Shown here in pieces: positions 44,586 to 57,186 of a DNA stretch of 64,000 nucleotides (the stretch's first letter is position 1; every line of letters begins with the position of its first letter). This DNA is from Siphonodentalium dalli (Eukaryota; Mollusca; Scaphopoda; Gadilida; Siphonodentaliidae), in assembly GCA_032622095.1 (NCBI GenBank), contig CP136069.1, positions 87,008,958 through 87,072,957 on the forward strand. Reading direction: 5' to 3'. Below the pieces are notes generated by a model that made no database searches, was not told the DNA's origin, and was given only the letters and a program-made list of their open reading frames with translations. A program made the position numbers and the translations under genes.

Positions 44586-44734
44586 TCGTGTTTTGAGTGA
44601 ATACCGGAATTATCTCATTCGTGGTCACAGTGACCTCATTCGTGGTCACAGTGAGGCCTTTAGGCCACGAGTGATGATTCCAGTATCTCACTGTGACCAC
44701 TCATGAGATACTTCCGGTATTCACTCAAAACACA
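44586..44734. mobile_element. Short foldback repeat (about 149 bp)
   Basis: Arms share GTTTTGAGTGAATACCGGAA at the left and its reverse complement at the right (44708-44733). Inner copies of GTGGTCACAGTGA recur on both sides. Confidence 0.8.
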
Positions 44735-45723
44735 CAGGTATCCTCTATGTATAATAAGTTTAAAAAGCCATGATAAACTATGAGAAAAGATGAGAATGGA
44801 TTTTTTTTTCATTTCAAGTTTTTCCTCGACCAAAGCCGGACCCACCCCTTGGTTTCAACTGTTAAAGGGAGAAATTATGGTCAAAAAATTAAAATATAGA
44901 GCCCCCCCCTCACTTGTATAAGGCTACAGCATGCACCACTATATGAATCTGATTGTTTAAATTCATTTTGAAGCTGTAATTTGTCTTAGAAATGATTTTG
45001 GAATAAAATTGCATGACATCAGAAAAAATCTGCATTCCGGGCTCGGGGACACCCACCCACCCGGTCCTTGTATCCTGTAATTTTGTCCGACCCCCCCCCC
45101 CCTGAAGTCAGTGTTTATTCATGCAGGTCGGCGTTTATGTTGATAGGTATACATATTCAGATGGCCTTTAGTTTAAGAGTAACTGTCAATTCATAAAACG
45201 TAATATATGGAGACGAGGCCAAATATATATATTTTTTTTTAGAAATGGACAGTATCGAGAATATTCTCTTATACACAGTCGTGTTATTGTGTCAAGAAAG
45301 TTTATTGTTGTTGAGAAATGGGCACATGCGAAAGACCATTAGCCGTTTGTGCCATCCCCGCTATATAGCAAATGATGGCGACGATACGGGTGGACTGTGA
45401 AGTAGTTCTATTGTAGACATGTATCTCACTTCCGCCAATTGTAATACATTTGGAACTCCCTCATCGTTTTTGCCGAACAGTCTATATTAGTTCCTGATAT
45501 ACACCTCTACTTCACCTCAATACTTTAATTTTCATGTTAACGTTGTTAAATAGTTAAAATTCAATTTGATCTATAATTATATACACACGAATAATTGATT
45601 TAAGAAATATCATCTTAATTTTCTTGTTAATTTGAAACAAATTTTCATCTTACCTTATAAACAAACATCAACGCAATCAAATTCATTGCAGTTAATTTGA
45701 AGTGAATTCATAAACTTTAAAGG
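44735..45723. other. No gene seen
   Basis: AT-rich. A C-run at about 45090-45102 follows GGGGACACCCACCCACCCGG, related to the minisatellite at 43.7 kb. Confidence 0.5.
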
Positions 45724-46090
45724 TACTCAATCCGGTCAGACGCTCTTAAAATACTATTTTTTTTGGCTTCCGGTGGTAGAAAATATTTGATTCCAGTCGA
45801 GGAACCCACACATCAAAGCTCAGAGTGATTAAATATCGATGTTTGAGACTTGCTGTTCCTATTGTTTGTGGACCAGATCTTTTCCAGGACTTGGTGCTCA
45901 AACGGACAAATTGCGGTTGTAAGATGGATAACTCGAAAATCAAGTGGTTACTATTAACAATAATAACCACTTGATTTTAGAGTTATCCATCTTACAACCA
46001 ATTTGTCCGTTTGAGCATCAAGTCCTGGAAAAGATCTGGTCCACAAGCGATAGAAACAGCACATTTAGGAGCGTCCGATAGGATTGAGTA
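45724..46090. mobile_element. Foldback MITE with TA-bounded inverted ends (367 bp)
   Basis: Starts TACTCAATCC and ends GGATTGAGTA. The inner arms (about 45868-45953 and 45962-46050) pair almost perfectly around a centre near 45958. The left arm carries about 100 extra bases. A TA target is suggested, as for Tc1/mariner-type MITEs. Confidence 0.85.
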
Positions 46091-46264
46091 CAACATATTA
46101 CGGCCACAAAAACGGTTTTGGTTCTCAGCTAGGTCCTGCCGCATTGAATAATAATATGCACAATGTTGGGCGTTTTTATTTTGATGTCTGCATAGTGTTA
46201 CCACATAAAAGTGTGTTTCAAATATTTTAGTATATTTCACCAATATAATTGGTATAAAATTCAA

Positions 46265-46318
46265 TAGCCCTGTGGGTTTCGTTCTCGACTGTCACGCTGG
46301 CGGCCAGGGTTCAATTCC
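46265..46318 (+). other. tRNA-like A and B boxes, possible SINE remnant
   Basis: TAGCCCTGTGGG (46265-46276) resembles an A box, and GGTTCAATTCC (46308-46318) resembles a B box, 31 bases apart with a paired T-arm (CCAGG/CCTGG). No acceptor stem closes it, so it is not a functional tRNA; a tRNA-derived SINE fragment is possible. Confidence 0.35.
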
Positions 46319-46463
46319 TGGCGTGAACTTTTTAATGAAATAAAGATTTTTTTAAATGTGTGTTATCTTATTTTTATTGAAGATATATTTGTATTCGTTT
46401 ATTAGCGAGGAATGCATGTGATTTATTCTACAATTAGGTAGATGGACAATGTTTTGTTAAATT

Positions 46464-46657
46464 GTGATTCCGTCACGTTTCTATGTGTGTGATTCCGTCA
46501 CGATGTAACAGCGTATTATAGTAAAATACGACATAATGGCAATGTTTTATGGAAATGAAATGATAAACTTTAGTTAGAAAATAGCTCAAATTTTTATTAT
46601 AAACCCTCAAGTGCGATTTGAGAACAACTTCGTTGACGAAATCCGTGACGGAATCAC
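46464..46657. repeat. Three GTGACGGAATCAC motifs left of the P-like element
   Basis: Sites at 46464-46476 (-), 46489-46501 (-) and 46645-46657 (+), continuing the 13-mer set. The next site is beyond the P-like element, at 57345. Confidence 0.88.
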
Positions 46658-46994
46658 CAAACAAGGAAATCGAAAATGAATAAATAGCGTGACGTTGTCG
46701 TGCTCTCCTGAGTTACTGTTGTAAAATTATTCAAAACAACCAATATGGTATTTGAGAAGAGTATGCACGCTATGTCACTACACCTCCTTTTTGGTGTATC
46801 CTTTTGGTTTTAGGTTGAAATAATAGTCACCAAATATTTGTACGAAACGCACTCGTTTGTTATCTCGATTGCAAAAATCCGAAAAAAATATTCACGATAT
46901 TGAAAATTACACAACGAACGAAAAATTGTGTTGCATAAAAAAGTATTTGAGTCACGTTAAAATTCTAGATATACTTGTCATTGTGATTGTAAAC

Positions 46995-47024
46995 CAGGGA
47001 ATATATACAACGGGAAGGTTCACT
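46995..47024. repeat. P-like element left terminal inverted repeat
   Basis: 30 bp, matching the reverse complement of 57157-57186 without mismatch. Flanked on the outside by TTGTAAAC. Confidence 0.92.
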
Positions 47025-47099
47025 CCGCGCATTTGTGGTAATCACCGGAAGTTGTCATGACGCCATTCTGGTAGGATTTCATGGGGAAATCCTGACCTA

Positions 47100-48440
47100 A
47101 TTCTCTATACGTTTGTTTACTTCCGTGTGTACTGCCGTGGGAAATCTGTCATGGATTTGACACAAAACTGTTTCTTAGAGTTAAACTGACAATGTTATTT
47201 ATTAAAAATGCCATCATTATTTGTGAATGATGTAAAACAAAGTTAAACGTTATAATAAATGAAGTATTATTGAAATGTGTAAGTACCGACTACCGTAGTA
47301 TTTAGAGTAGGCCTAGTAGTAGTAACTTTATTCACAACTTCGAATCTTGATTGATATTTAATCTGAAAGTTATTAAAAAAGGGAGAATAAACAACGTGAA
47401 ACGTCTGTAAGCTATAATTTTGTAGTTTTCATTTTAAATACAAGAGTGAGTTTGACCTTGAAATTGCCATATCATTATCAAACATGTCAATTGACACTTG
47501 AGCAACTTGAAAAAAACAAGAGAAACTTGAGTCATAAATTCCATATTAAACTGTTAAATTAAATTTAATTACATGTAAGTTACACATGTATTGATTGTAT
47601 TCATCACAATTTGTCAACTAATATCAGTAAAAATAATCATGTTTGTGCAACGTACATGACATGTACGGTGATTGTACCCACCTGAGTCATTGTCAATTAT
47701 GCTGAACTAATGATAAAATAATGAATAATCTAAATTATAATGTTGCCCTCAATTCTTATAATATAAATTACATGTAATTTTGCAGACAATTACAGGTTTA
47801 TCACTGTATGTCTGCATTGATTATTAATGCGCGCAAAAGTGGTAGACCTGTAACGACTAACGGTCCGTCTGTAAATCTATTTTATGGCTATAACTTATAG
47901 GCTGTATAGAGTTGTAATTCGTCAAAATAATTCCTCTGCAGACAAACATGCAATGATTGTGACACAGTGACTCATATTCCGTCGGTGTCATCATGGATGT
48001 GGTTGTGACAAAAAGGTATTTTACAAGTTAATACAATTTCTTTTGAATTGGGGTAATATCAGTACTACGTATATATTCACACAAATTCACTGTCTATAAT
48101 ATGTAGAAAAAGATTTTGTGTCCCATAAAAGCCAAACTGGTCATTGGGAGGTACATGTACTCATACATGTACAGAAAGATTTTTAAATTTTAATTCACTA
48201 ATAAATTAATATTATTATTAGCAGATTATATAAACGTTTTACTTTCAACAGCATTTGTTTCGTACAGTAAAAAAAATGTAAACTTCAGAAAATGGACAAT
48301 AAAACACAAAAAAGATAAAATAATGATAATGGGATGATCAAACGGAATGAATAATATTAAAATAAATTTATATCATGCTATTATCATATTGAATGCCTGA
48401 CCCCCCCCCCATTTTAGCCTTGTCAATGTCGAACACAACT
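47100..48440. other. P-like element 5' region, no gene seen
   Basis: AT-rich non-coding sequence before the THAP exon. It may contain the promoter and a first exon, but I see no convincing start codon for the transposase. Confidence 0.5.
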
Positions 48441-48455
48441 ATGGACTCGGGGGTA

Positions 48456-51400
48456 CAGAATGTGAAAACAAAAAAACAGAAAGTGAGGTGAAGAAAAAAA
48501 AGAAGACAAACACACAATGTTCAGCAATAAATTGCCAAAATTCAAGCAGTTCGGAGGAAAATATTTCACTCTTCCGTTTTCCAAAAGACGAGCATCGGTG
48601 AGTGATTTATTTCATCCAATTTTCCTTCAATCCGGTATAGAAAAGATGCCTGCTCCTTTTTATCAGATGCAGTAAAAGGTTAACAATTGAAACAATGATG
48701 AAAAAATATGTCTCTATACATTGCTTAAATAGTTGAAAATTCATTTAGATTCTTGAACACAGGGGTACCCAAATGGAGCAGGTATCTCTGTATATGCCTC
48801 CACAATACACATACATTAGTCCTATGTGTTTGGTCTTAAAGGCCCACTTAATTTTTTAATCACCAGATCACATTATACACAGCATATTCCATGTTATATA
48901 CCATTTGGAAGAGGAAGCTCCAAAACATTGTATTGTTTACTGATAGGGTTGAATAAACTGGGAACATGTTGTTTTTGTCTCCTGCATTTGATTTTTATCT
49001 GTACTGTGCTATAAACATTATCATACTCAATGGAAGGGGAATAACTCTATCTCTTAGTTTGAATTCTGAAGCATTCTGGGTTGAAGAGGGGGGAAGTCTT
49101 GGAATTAATCTCTATCACTTGGTAGACAGTCCCAGGGCACAGCTGCTTCGTGTTCTGGCGGAATATATATCTTTTTGGTTCCTCTTCCAAATGGTAGATA
49201 ATATGGAATAATGTTATCTGGGCATTCGAAAAGTAAGTGGGCCTTTAAAGAGTTAAGACCCATTTGCATCTATGGTATGACAAATAGTATTAAAGTATTA
49301 AATGTCAGTTACTAGCAGGGATGTGGCTACATGGTCTATGTTGGGGTAGGGGTTTACACATTTAAATTTCCAACTGCACCCCCACCTTTGAACCAGATCA
49401 ATCAATTCCCCCACTCCCACAGTTTGAACATTGCCAGATGTCAGATGTCCATTTTGAGCAAAAATATAAAAAATATTTTAATCAAAGTTTGGGGGAGACA
49501 CCCCCTCCCCCCACCAAAAAAGCCCCTCCTCTCATGTTGCCACACCCTGGCTACTACATATCACCATTCAAATTGTTTCATTTTTATAATATAAAATAGG
49601 TGCAAGTGGGTCTTAAACAATTCAGTCAAATTAGTCTTATATAATGTATAGTATTATGAAAATGAATTTCAGGTCTGCTTTATGGGTTCAGAATTCAAGG
49701 TTATTAAACCTAAAAGGTAAAAAGGCAAATGATCTGTACAATAGTTACCGAATTTGTTCAGTCCATTTCGAGAATATCATGTTCAACAACAGTCAGATGA
49801 GGAATTCTTTAAAACCAAATGCTGTACCTACAATATTTGATGTTCCAAATCCACCACCTACCCTAACACCGAAAAGAAAATTGCCAAAAAGAGTGGAGTC
49901 TCGCAGCCCCCCTCGAAAAAAACTAAATGTATGTCTATCTGCTGATGCAGTGAATTGTTCAACCAGTACTTCATGTACATCAAATCTTGCACCCAGTGTG
50001 AAGAATGAAGATACAGTAAACAACAACAACAACAACACAAATTCAAAACGATAATCAACAGGCAGCGGGTAGCCATTTGTAGGGAAAGGAAGAAGGTAGC
50101 CAAACTCAAGTCAGTATCTCCAGGTAAAAAGAAAAGGAATCAAATAATTGAAGCTGCTGTGAAAATACTTCCTCCATCAATGCAATAGTTTTTCCGCAGT
50201 TAGGCCATGATGTCGACCAGGCTTAAGCATGGACGAAGATGGACAGATGAGGATAAACCTTTGGCCTTATCCATCTACTACAGTAGCAAAAAGACCTACC
50301 GGCTACTGTCTCGATTATTTCTATTACCCTCTATTAGTTCAGTCAAAAGGTGGATTCGGTCCCTGACAACAGATGTAGGTTTCCATCCAGTTGTCATCGA
50401 CATACTCAAAGAGAAACTGAAGTCGTTTGGGACCAAAGATCGATGTTGTATTTTGAGTTTTGATGAAATGTCAATTAAGCAAGCACTTAAGTATAATAGT
50501 CGCACAGATTCAATCATCGGGCTGGAGGAGACCACAATTTTCAAAAGCTCGAAAATTGCAAAAAAGGCGCTTGTGTTCATTGTGAGAGGTATAACAGTAA
50601 AATGGAAGCAGCCTGTAGGGTATTGTTTTTACATCTGGTAGTTCAGATGCTGCACTTGTCAAATCCCTAGTGCATGAGATAATACCTAAATTGCAAGATG
50701 CTGGGTGTAACATAAAAGGTATTGTATGCGATCAGGGCTCAACCAACAGGTCCGCATATACAAAGCTTGGTGTTAGTGAAAAGACACCATTCATTTCAAT
50801 CAATGGTAAGAAAATATTCTGTTTCTATGACCCTCCACATCTTATTAAGAGTGCCCGCAACAACCTTATGAAATACCATTTTACACATGACAATAAAACT
50901 TTAAAATGGAAATATATTGATGATCTCTATCGGATGGATGCAAAACTCCCAATCCGGATGTGTCCGAAACTGACACCAAAACATCTTGCTATGAACAATT
51001 TCTCCAAGATGCGAGTCTACCTTGCAACACAAGTCTTGAGTCACTCAGTCGCTGCTGCTATCGTAACATATTCTAGTCTCGGTCAGCTGCCACCAGAAGC
51101 CATATACACAGCTAAATTCCTGGTTCGGTATGATCAGCTATTCGACAGCTTCAATTCTCGTCACCAGAAAGATCGGCTGAAACCACACAGAGGTGCAATA
51201 ACGTCCAATTCGATTCATGACAGTTTTCTACAAGAATGTGCTGGAGTGTTCCATGATTTGCAGCCTGTAAGCATATCAAAGGCTAAATTGCATTTTATCA
51301 AAGGCTAGCTTATTTCCATCAGTGCCCTGCGTGGCTTATGGAAAGAATTAGCAGAGAATGAGAATTTTAGTTTTCTTTTGACCAACCGCCTCAACCAGGA

Positions 51401-52048
51401 TTGTCTTGAGAACTTCTTTTCCTTAATTCACCAAGCAGGTATATGTAGAGACAATCCTAATGCTGAACAATTTGTCTCTGCCTACAAACAGTGCCTTGTC
51501 AATCTGATGTTAAAGAAACCAAAAGGCAGTAATTGCAAAGATGACACTGACATAATGCTTTCGTCTTTGAAGAGTCTCAGTTCTAAGGTAAAGGCTACTG
51601 AGAATGTTGATAAAGCAAATGATCATTCCTACATGTATGTAGCTGCAAACTCTCAACAGTCATCTCCAAATCAGATCTCTCCAATTATCCCCACATTCAT
51701 GATATTGTCTCAACACTACCTGAAAGGAATACATTAAACTATATAGCAGGGTATTTGCTAAAGAAACTAAATTTATCACATAAATGTCATCAATGTTCAT
51801 TTGGTAGTTTGGATTCAGAAGATGAAAATTTCAAATCAGAACAACACACATTGATATACTGGAAAGCTTTTTGTAACAATCAAGGTGATTTTGGAGGATT
51901 AAAAGTACCATCAGTTGCATTTGTTGGGTATGTGGAGAAACTAGAAAACTTATTCAGGACAAATTTTGCTTCCCTCGCACACCAGGACAAAATCAAAATG
52001 AGACTTTGTAGTCAAATGTTTAACCTGGGTTGTAATCTTCCAGTATGA
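48456..52048 (+). pseudogene. P-element-type transposase with THAP domain, decayed
   Basis: Exon 1 (to 48597) has the first THAP cysteine pair, CSAINC. An intron at 48598-49672 (GTGAGT..TTTCAG) leads to exon 2, with the THAP tryptophan, C-x-x-H (ICSVHF) and LKPNAVPTIF. The catalytic domain follows: LSFDEMSIK (about 50453-50479), VCDQGSTN (about 50725), YDPPHLIKSARNN, then TNRLNQDCLENFFS (about 51378-51420), which holds the expected acidic residue. The P family normally uses a GTP-binding insertion here too. Lesions: TAG at 50186-50188 and 50201-50203, TAG at 51306-51308, and frameshifts near 50050, 50627 and 51700. Both early TAGs fall where the relatives I recall carry glutamine, as CAG-to-TAG changes would give. 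It would have moved this element but is now inactive. Confidence 0.88.
48836..49248. mobile_element. TTAA-flanked MITE inside the P-like transposase intron
   Basis: TTAA at both ends (48836-48839 and 49245-49248), with perfect 11-bp inverted termini AGGCCCACTTA / TAAGTGGGCCT just inside. A longer inner arm around CCATTTGGAAGAGGAA is also inverted. The TTAA target suggests mobilisation by a piggyBac-type transposase. Confidence 0.85.
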
Positions 52049-53402
52049 CAGACAGCAGTAACATACATCATAAACTTATACACAACTCTCAGAATTCATG
52101 CCAACCTTCGATTTCAAAATCGTGAAATGAGCCAGGATAAACAAAATCTTAGGAAAGATAGGAAGGTCATCAAAGTTATGGGACTCTGAAATTTTAGCTG
52201 CAAATGTTTAATGAATATAACTGTTTTCTACTCTTTAAAGGTCAGCAGCGGGACATCTGTTATGCCTTAAGGGCAAAATTCTGGGGTATACACATACAAA
52301 ATTACTAACTTTCGGGTCGTTAACAGAAATTGCAAATGACTTTTACACATGTAAGTATGGTATGTGCACCTCACCTCATGACTTAAATAAGTTACTGACA
52401 ATAATTATATCTTCCCAAATTTATAAACAATTAATTGCACTTAAGCACGAATAATTATTAAAAGCGAATTTGTCCTCCTATATATAGTCACATACTAGTA
52501 AAGCCATATCATATGATAGAGTCCCTAGTTGCCAACATGTCATTGTTCTGCTTTTCAAAAAATGTAGGGAAATAATTCATGAACATGTTTATGAACATGT
52601 TTATGACAAGTCCTTAATGGAGAAATATACATCTCATTGTTTGTCACTAAATTGTCAGTTTCGAGATAGGCATGCAGATTTCCCCTGAATATTTATAGAT
52701 ATCCTATTTTAAAGTGACCTATAGTGTTGAAGTCTAAACTGTAACACACATATATTTATGACACATATGAGTCAGCAGGAATTGGAGAAACCAATGCAAT
52801 ACAAATAAGATGTGCACTTGTTCTAACTTCCAACATCAGTTAACATTTATGTTCCTGTGTTTGCTGGTCCTTTTGCCAAATTCAAAATAGCCAAAGCTGG
52901 ACTACCCCACTCCATATTCATCACGAATCGACGAAAATATTATTTAAGAAACGTGCTTGTTCTATCTTCCAACACCAGTGAAGTTCTTTTTTCATCTATT
53001 GTCTGATCAACACCTCCTGTGAACAGCAAATCAACCAAACCGGATAATGACATTGCATAATTAGCACTATGTCATACACGAAGATACATGTACATTAAAA
53101 TATAGATGTTTAGAAATTGTCCTAGAGAAGCGATATAAAAATACTAGGATAAGATACCCACAAATGCTCTTTATTGTTATATTTTAACAGTTCAGTATCA
53201 GAAAACAATAAATAGTTACAAGATGATAGATGTAAAATTATGTTATTTGAATAATCATTAGAGTGCTATACTACCGGTAGCATGATTATGATATATGGTA
53301 TATTAATTAGCATATTATTATTGGATAAATCTGAGCTATTACTTAGTCTTCAACATTAAAGATCACTTTAAATGGATCCTGTGGTTGGAGAGTCATTGAG
53401 CT
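52049..53402. other. P-like element 3' region, no gene seen
   Basis: AT-rich, no recognised gene. Confidence 0.5.
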
Positions 53403-53672
53403 TTAACCCTTCCATGACTGGAGTATTCAGAAATTCTGCCAAAACCCTATGCCAATGCATTCTCTTATATGCGAGTCTCCCATATGGAGACTCGTATATA
53501 TAAAAGAATACATTGGCCTCACAATATTCCCCTTGGCCTTCCTTGTACAGTAGGCCAGTACATTCTCTTATATGTGCAAGACTCCCTATGGTAGACTCAC
53601 ATATATAATACAATGCACTGGCACAGGATCTTTAATGCTGTAACAGTAAAGCTACAGTCATGAAGGGGTTAA
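53403..53672. mobile_element. TTAA-flanked MITE 1 of an adjacent pair (270 bp)
   Basis: TTAA at 53403-53406 and 53669-53672. The inverted ends are CCCTTCCATGACTGGAG on the left and the complement of CCCCTTCATGACTGTAG on the right. It contains two diverged copies of the 70-bp hairpin (about 53451-53518 and 53550-53632). It shares its right TTAA with the next MITE. Confidence 0.82.
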
Positions 53673-54067
53673 CCCTTTACTCAACAAACCGGCCAAAACC
53701 GGCCAAATAAAGCTTCAACAGCCTAAAATATCTTCGGTCTGTCTCAATAGAACCATACAAATATGGATATCATTGGAACCGGCTCCTTGATCACATTGTG
53801 ATAGTTACAGTTAGCCCTGTGCCAATGCATTCTCTTATATATGCGAGTCGACCATAGGTCGCCTCGCATATATAAGAGAATGCATTGGCCTAAAAAAAAT
53901 CTTTTTTTAACACTTTTTACCATTTTTTCTTACATTCATTAACAATTTTATAATTTTTAATGTGTTAAGCCAATGCATTCTCTTATATATGCGAGGCGAC
54001 CTATGGTCGACTCGCATATATAAGAGAATGCATTGGCACAGGGCCCTTCTGTTGGGTAAAGGGTTAA
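53669..54067. mobile_element. TTAA-flanked piggyBac-like MITE 2 (399 bp) with two near-perfect hairpins
   Basis: TTAA at 53669-53672 and 54064-54067. The terminal inverted repeat is CCCTTTACTCAAC on the left against CCCTTTACCCAAC on the right. Inside, two hairpins of about 70 bp (53821-53890 and 53969-54039) have arms of about 30 bp with CCAATGCATTCTCTTATATA, and the two hairpins are themselves inverted copies of each other. CCC termini with TTAA are typical of piggyBac. Confidence 0.88.
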
Positions 54068-56242
54068 AGTGGCTGGTCAAATCTGACACAAGCATGTGAA
54101 AATTAATCCTGAAGAAGCTAGTCCTTTGTCTGCTGTTGAACATTGTACATACTGATTTTTACTGTGTTATGTTTGTTGTTGTCTTTTTCATTCGCTTGAA
54201 ATTGGTTCTCTATTCAATTTTGTTTTGGTTTGAAGATGCTGTCCAATACTTCCGGATATTCTAGTACTGGTTTATTCCCATGACCACTTCAAATAGTTTT
54301 ACAATCAGAATCCAGCAATTTTGTCATTTAATTTATGAGGAATATTAAAAACAAATTTTTTAATTTGATAACATAACAGTTATTTTCACCCATGTGTAAG
54401 AAGGTGAGCATCTTCAACTTTAATTTGTTTATGTTAATTATTTTATCTGAGCACTGCATGAGTTCCATCTTGTATACCGGTACATCTTGAAAATAAACTG
54501 AAGTTAGATTACAATTTTCAAAGAGCTACATGTATGGTTTTCATTTTCCCTCTTGTTTCGTCTCAATTTGTGAACAGTAAACGGATGATTGGCCTAATTT
54601 TATCCATAATTTTTAATTTCTGTCTACGTACTTCAATATATTACTGATGTGATGAATCTGTCTCAGTCATAAAGTCATTCACACATTTTTAATGAAATTT
54701 GCCTGATCACTTCTATTGCACATTTTCATCAATACATTATCTCAATGAGTCCAAAAGTATAATGCTTGGCTATCAGTACTGGAGTTTATAGCACTTGTTG
54801 TTTGCTTGTTTTTTTGGCTTGAGATTGTTTCAGCTTTTCAGTACCAGCCAAGTTCCGGCTTCTATGTTGGGCATGTTACATAGGTCTGTTGACCAGCTAG
54901 CTGGTTCTAATTACGTGCGCTCGCGCAACAGTATGGCGATCAGACAGATTCGTAGGTTGGTGTCACACTCCACGACGTCACCAAAAACGACGTAAAACTT
55001 CGTGGCGTTCTGACATTTTAACTGTGCCGCGTTTTTGCTATGTTTATTTGATGTGTTGTTTTCGATTATTTGTTTGTCGCCGATATCGCCATTTGTCAGG
55101 ATTCCCTGTTTCTATATTTAAAACTGGCATGCTCGTAGTGAGCCTCGATTTCGATTTTTTCTCTCAGGTCAAAATACGTCAGAGTTATGACAAAAATAGA
55201 TCGACCTACATTTTCTCCATCAGAACTCTACATCAAATAGTCTATAGACTCCTTCATTTGGGTATTTTTACTTATAATTGGGAAGTTTTATCATTTTTGG
55301 TTCGTGCGAAGACCTCTTATTATCGTGCGGGAAAAGAGAGACATTCAAAACGCGATTTCGTAATTCGACGCAATAGGCTGAATAGCCTAACCTTCAGCCG
55401 AGTTCCGGGTCAAATACGACGAATGACGTAACACAAAACAAAACGCATTTGTTGACACAAACACCGTTTGAAGAGTTTATTATTACATAAAATGATCGTT
55501 ATTGATTAATTATTGATTAATTATTGATATTTATTGTTGCATATTGGCTGCTATCAATATTTACACAAATAGTATTAATTATTTCTTATAATTGCTCCTT
55601 TGGTCAACTTTGACTATCGGAAAATGAAAATCAAAATATGCTGCTGAAAAAAATATAATCGATATTAAAGTCTCATCCTTTCGGCAACATGGAATTGGTT
55701 TTAATTACTTAAATGATTAATATAGTAATTTGCCTTTTATCTGTGATGAAATGAGAAATGGTAATTGTCTTTTTTTGCTAACATTAAATTAAATGAAATA
55801 AATTAAGTAAAATACAGTGAAATTATTTTTTAAATTATTGTTTATTACATTTTTGCGCACGTTGGCATCTCTCTGAGTGCATTCTAGTTATTCAAGGTGA
55901 ATAGCTGTTGATTGAATCATCTGTTATTTAGTCTTTTGGGTTTATGTTACGAGGATTTTTTTATTGTTTAATTTGATTCTAATTCTCCTGATTTTTGAAT
56001 TCACTTCTCTTAATAAAATTATTCCCTATTAGTAAGTTTGTTGCATTTCTATTTATGAGTTCTTGATTAATTTAATTGTTATTAAATAACTTTTTATATA
56101 CATCCAATACAATAATAAAGTACACTATCAATTAAATTTTATAAGGGGTACTGTAATTGAATTTTCAGTTAAAGGGATACACGTAATTGATGCCAATTGG
56201 CCAGTTAATCAAACAAAGGGAGTCTCTCCACAGCGCATGAGC
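54068..56242. other. P-like element 3' region, no gene seen
   Basis: AT-rich. Open frames at 54795-54995 and 55024-55431 have no recognisable motif, and I do not call them genes. Confidence 0.5.
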
Positions 56243-56445
56243 AGTCCCTTGCTCTCAGGTGCCTAATAATCGTGATGGCCTAATTAAATAATAGTGATGG
56301 GTGGGCATTTGGGCTGAAATTTAGTGTTGGCAATTTCACTCTATGTCTCAATGCCAAATAATAGTGATTTTATTGGGAATTTTCTCCAAAATTAATAATC
56401 GTGCTGACACTATTATTAGGCATCTGAGACTGAGAGTAAAGGAAT
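56243..56445. mobile_element. Small MITE-like inverted repeat (about 200 bp)
   Basis: Left arm CTCTCAGGTGCCTAATAATC and right arm complement with TGCCTAATAATAGTG. Several ATAATCGTG/AATAGTG direct repeats lie between. The limits are approximate. Confidence 0.55.
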
Positions 56446-57156
56446 CATTTTGTCAACAATTTGTTTTTTATCGTCATAATTATGTAGGGTTGGCTGTTTT
56501 TTTATTTGTAGCCAAATTGTAGGGGCCTAGTATCATTTGGTTTTAGTACCAAATGAATTGGTTGTCTCAATATCAGCTTAAAAAAATATATTCATAAATA
56601 GAATGGATGGCAGAAGCCAGCACAAACTGTACTCACTCTATAATTAAATTTGTTTCAGGTAATCAGGATCTGTGTGCTAATGTTATTCACCCAGTGTGAC
56701 AGCACACTGGACTCAAATTCTCAATCGAATATTGTCACGTCGGAAGTCGTGGAGATGCTCCAGATTTGATGTGAGTACAATAAAATTGTTATTGTTAGAA
56801 TAAAACACGTACTTTTCTCAACCGACTACCTTTATTTAAAATAAAATAACACGTGTACTGCTGTATACTGCAACAGTGCGATGTACCGTTTGCCACGAAA
56901 ACTAGGAAGATAAACAACTGTCACCAAAGGCCAATATGGATCTGTTAAGATTTAAGATTGTACTATATGATAATCAAGTCAATGTTACTTACTTCTGGTT
57001 GTAATTTCGCTGGATATCTTTATTTTTTCGGAGATATCTCCTCCACAACATCTAGGAAGTGAATGATGCTGTTGTAACCAATGACGCCATTCGCTCTTCT
57101 ATCCTACCAGAATGGCGGATGCTGGCGACGTCATGCATTACGTTGAGCCAATAGGA
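56446..57156. other. P-like element right subterminal region
   Basis: No gene. Contains the right 17-bp inner inverted repeat at about 57102-57118. Confidence 0.6.
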
Positions 57157-57186
57157 AGTGAACCTTCCCGTTGTATATATTCCCTG
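57157..57186. repeat. P-like element right terminal inverted repeat
   Basis: Reverse complement of 46995-47024 over 30 bp. Followed by the TTGTAAAC duplication. Confidence 0.92.

Noticed and set aside
46265-46327. A functional tRNA gene
   Set aside because: T-arm and box-like strings are present, but no acceptor stem pairs and the anticodon arm is not clear.
54795-55431. Open frames at 54795-54995 and 55024-55431
   Set aside because: No recognisable motif, no neighbours of the same kind, and they lie in AT-rich non-coding flank of the P-like element.
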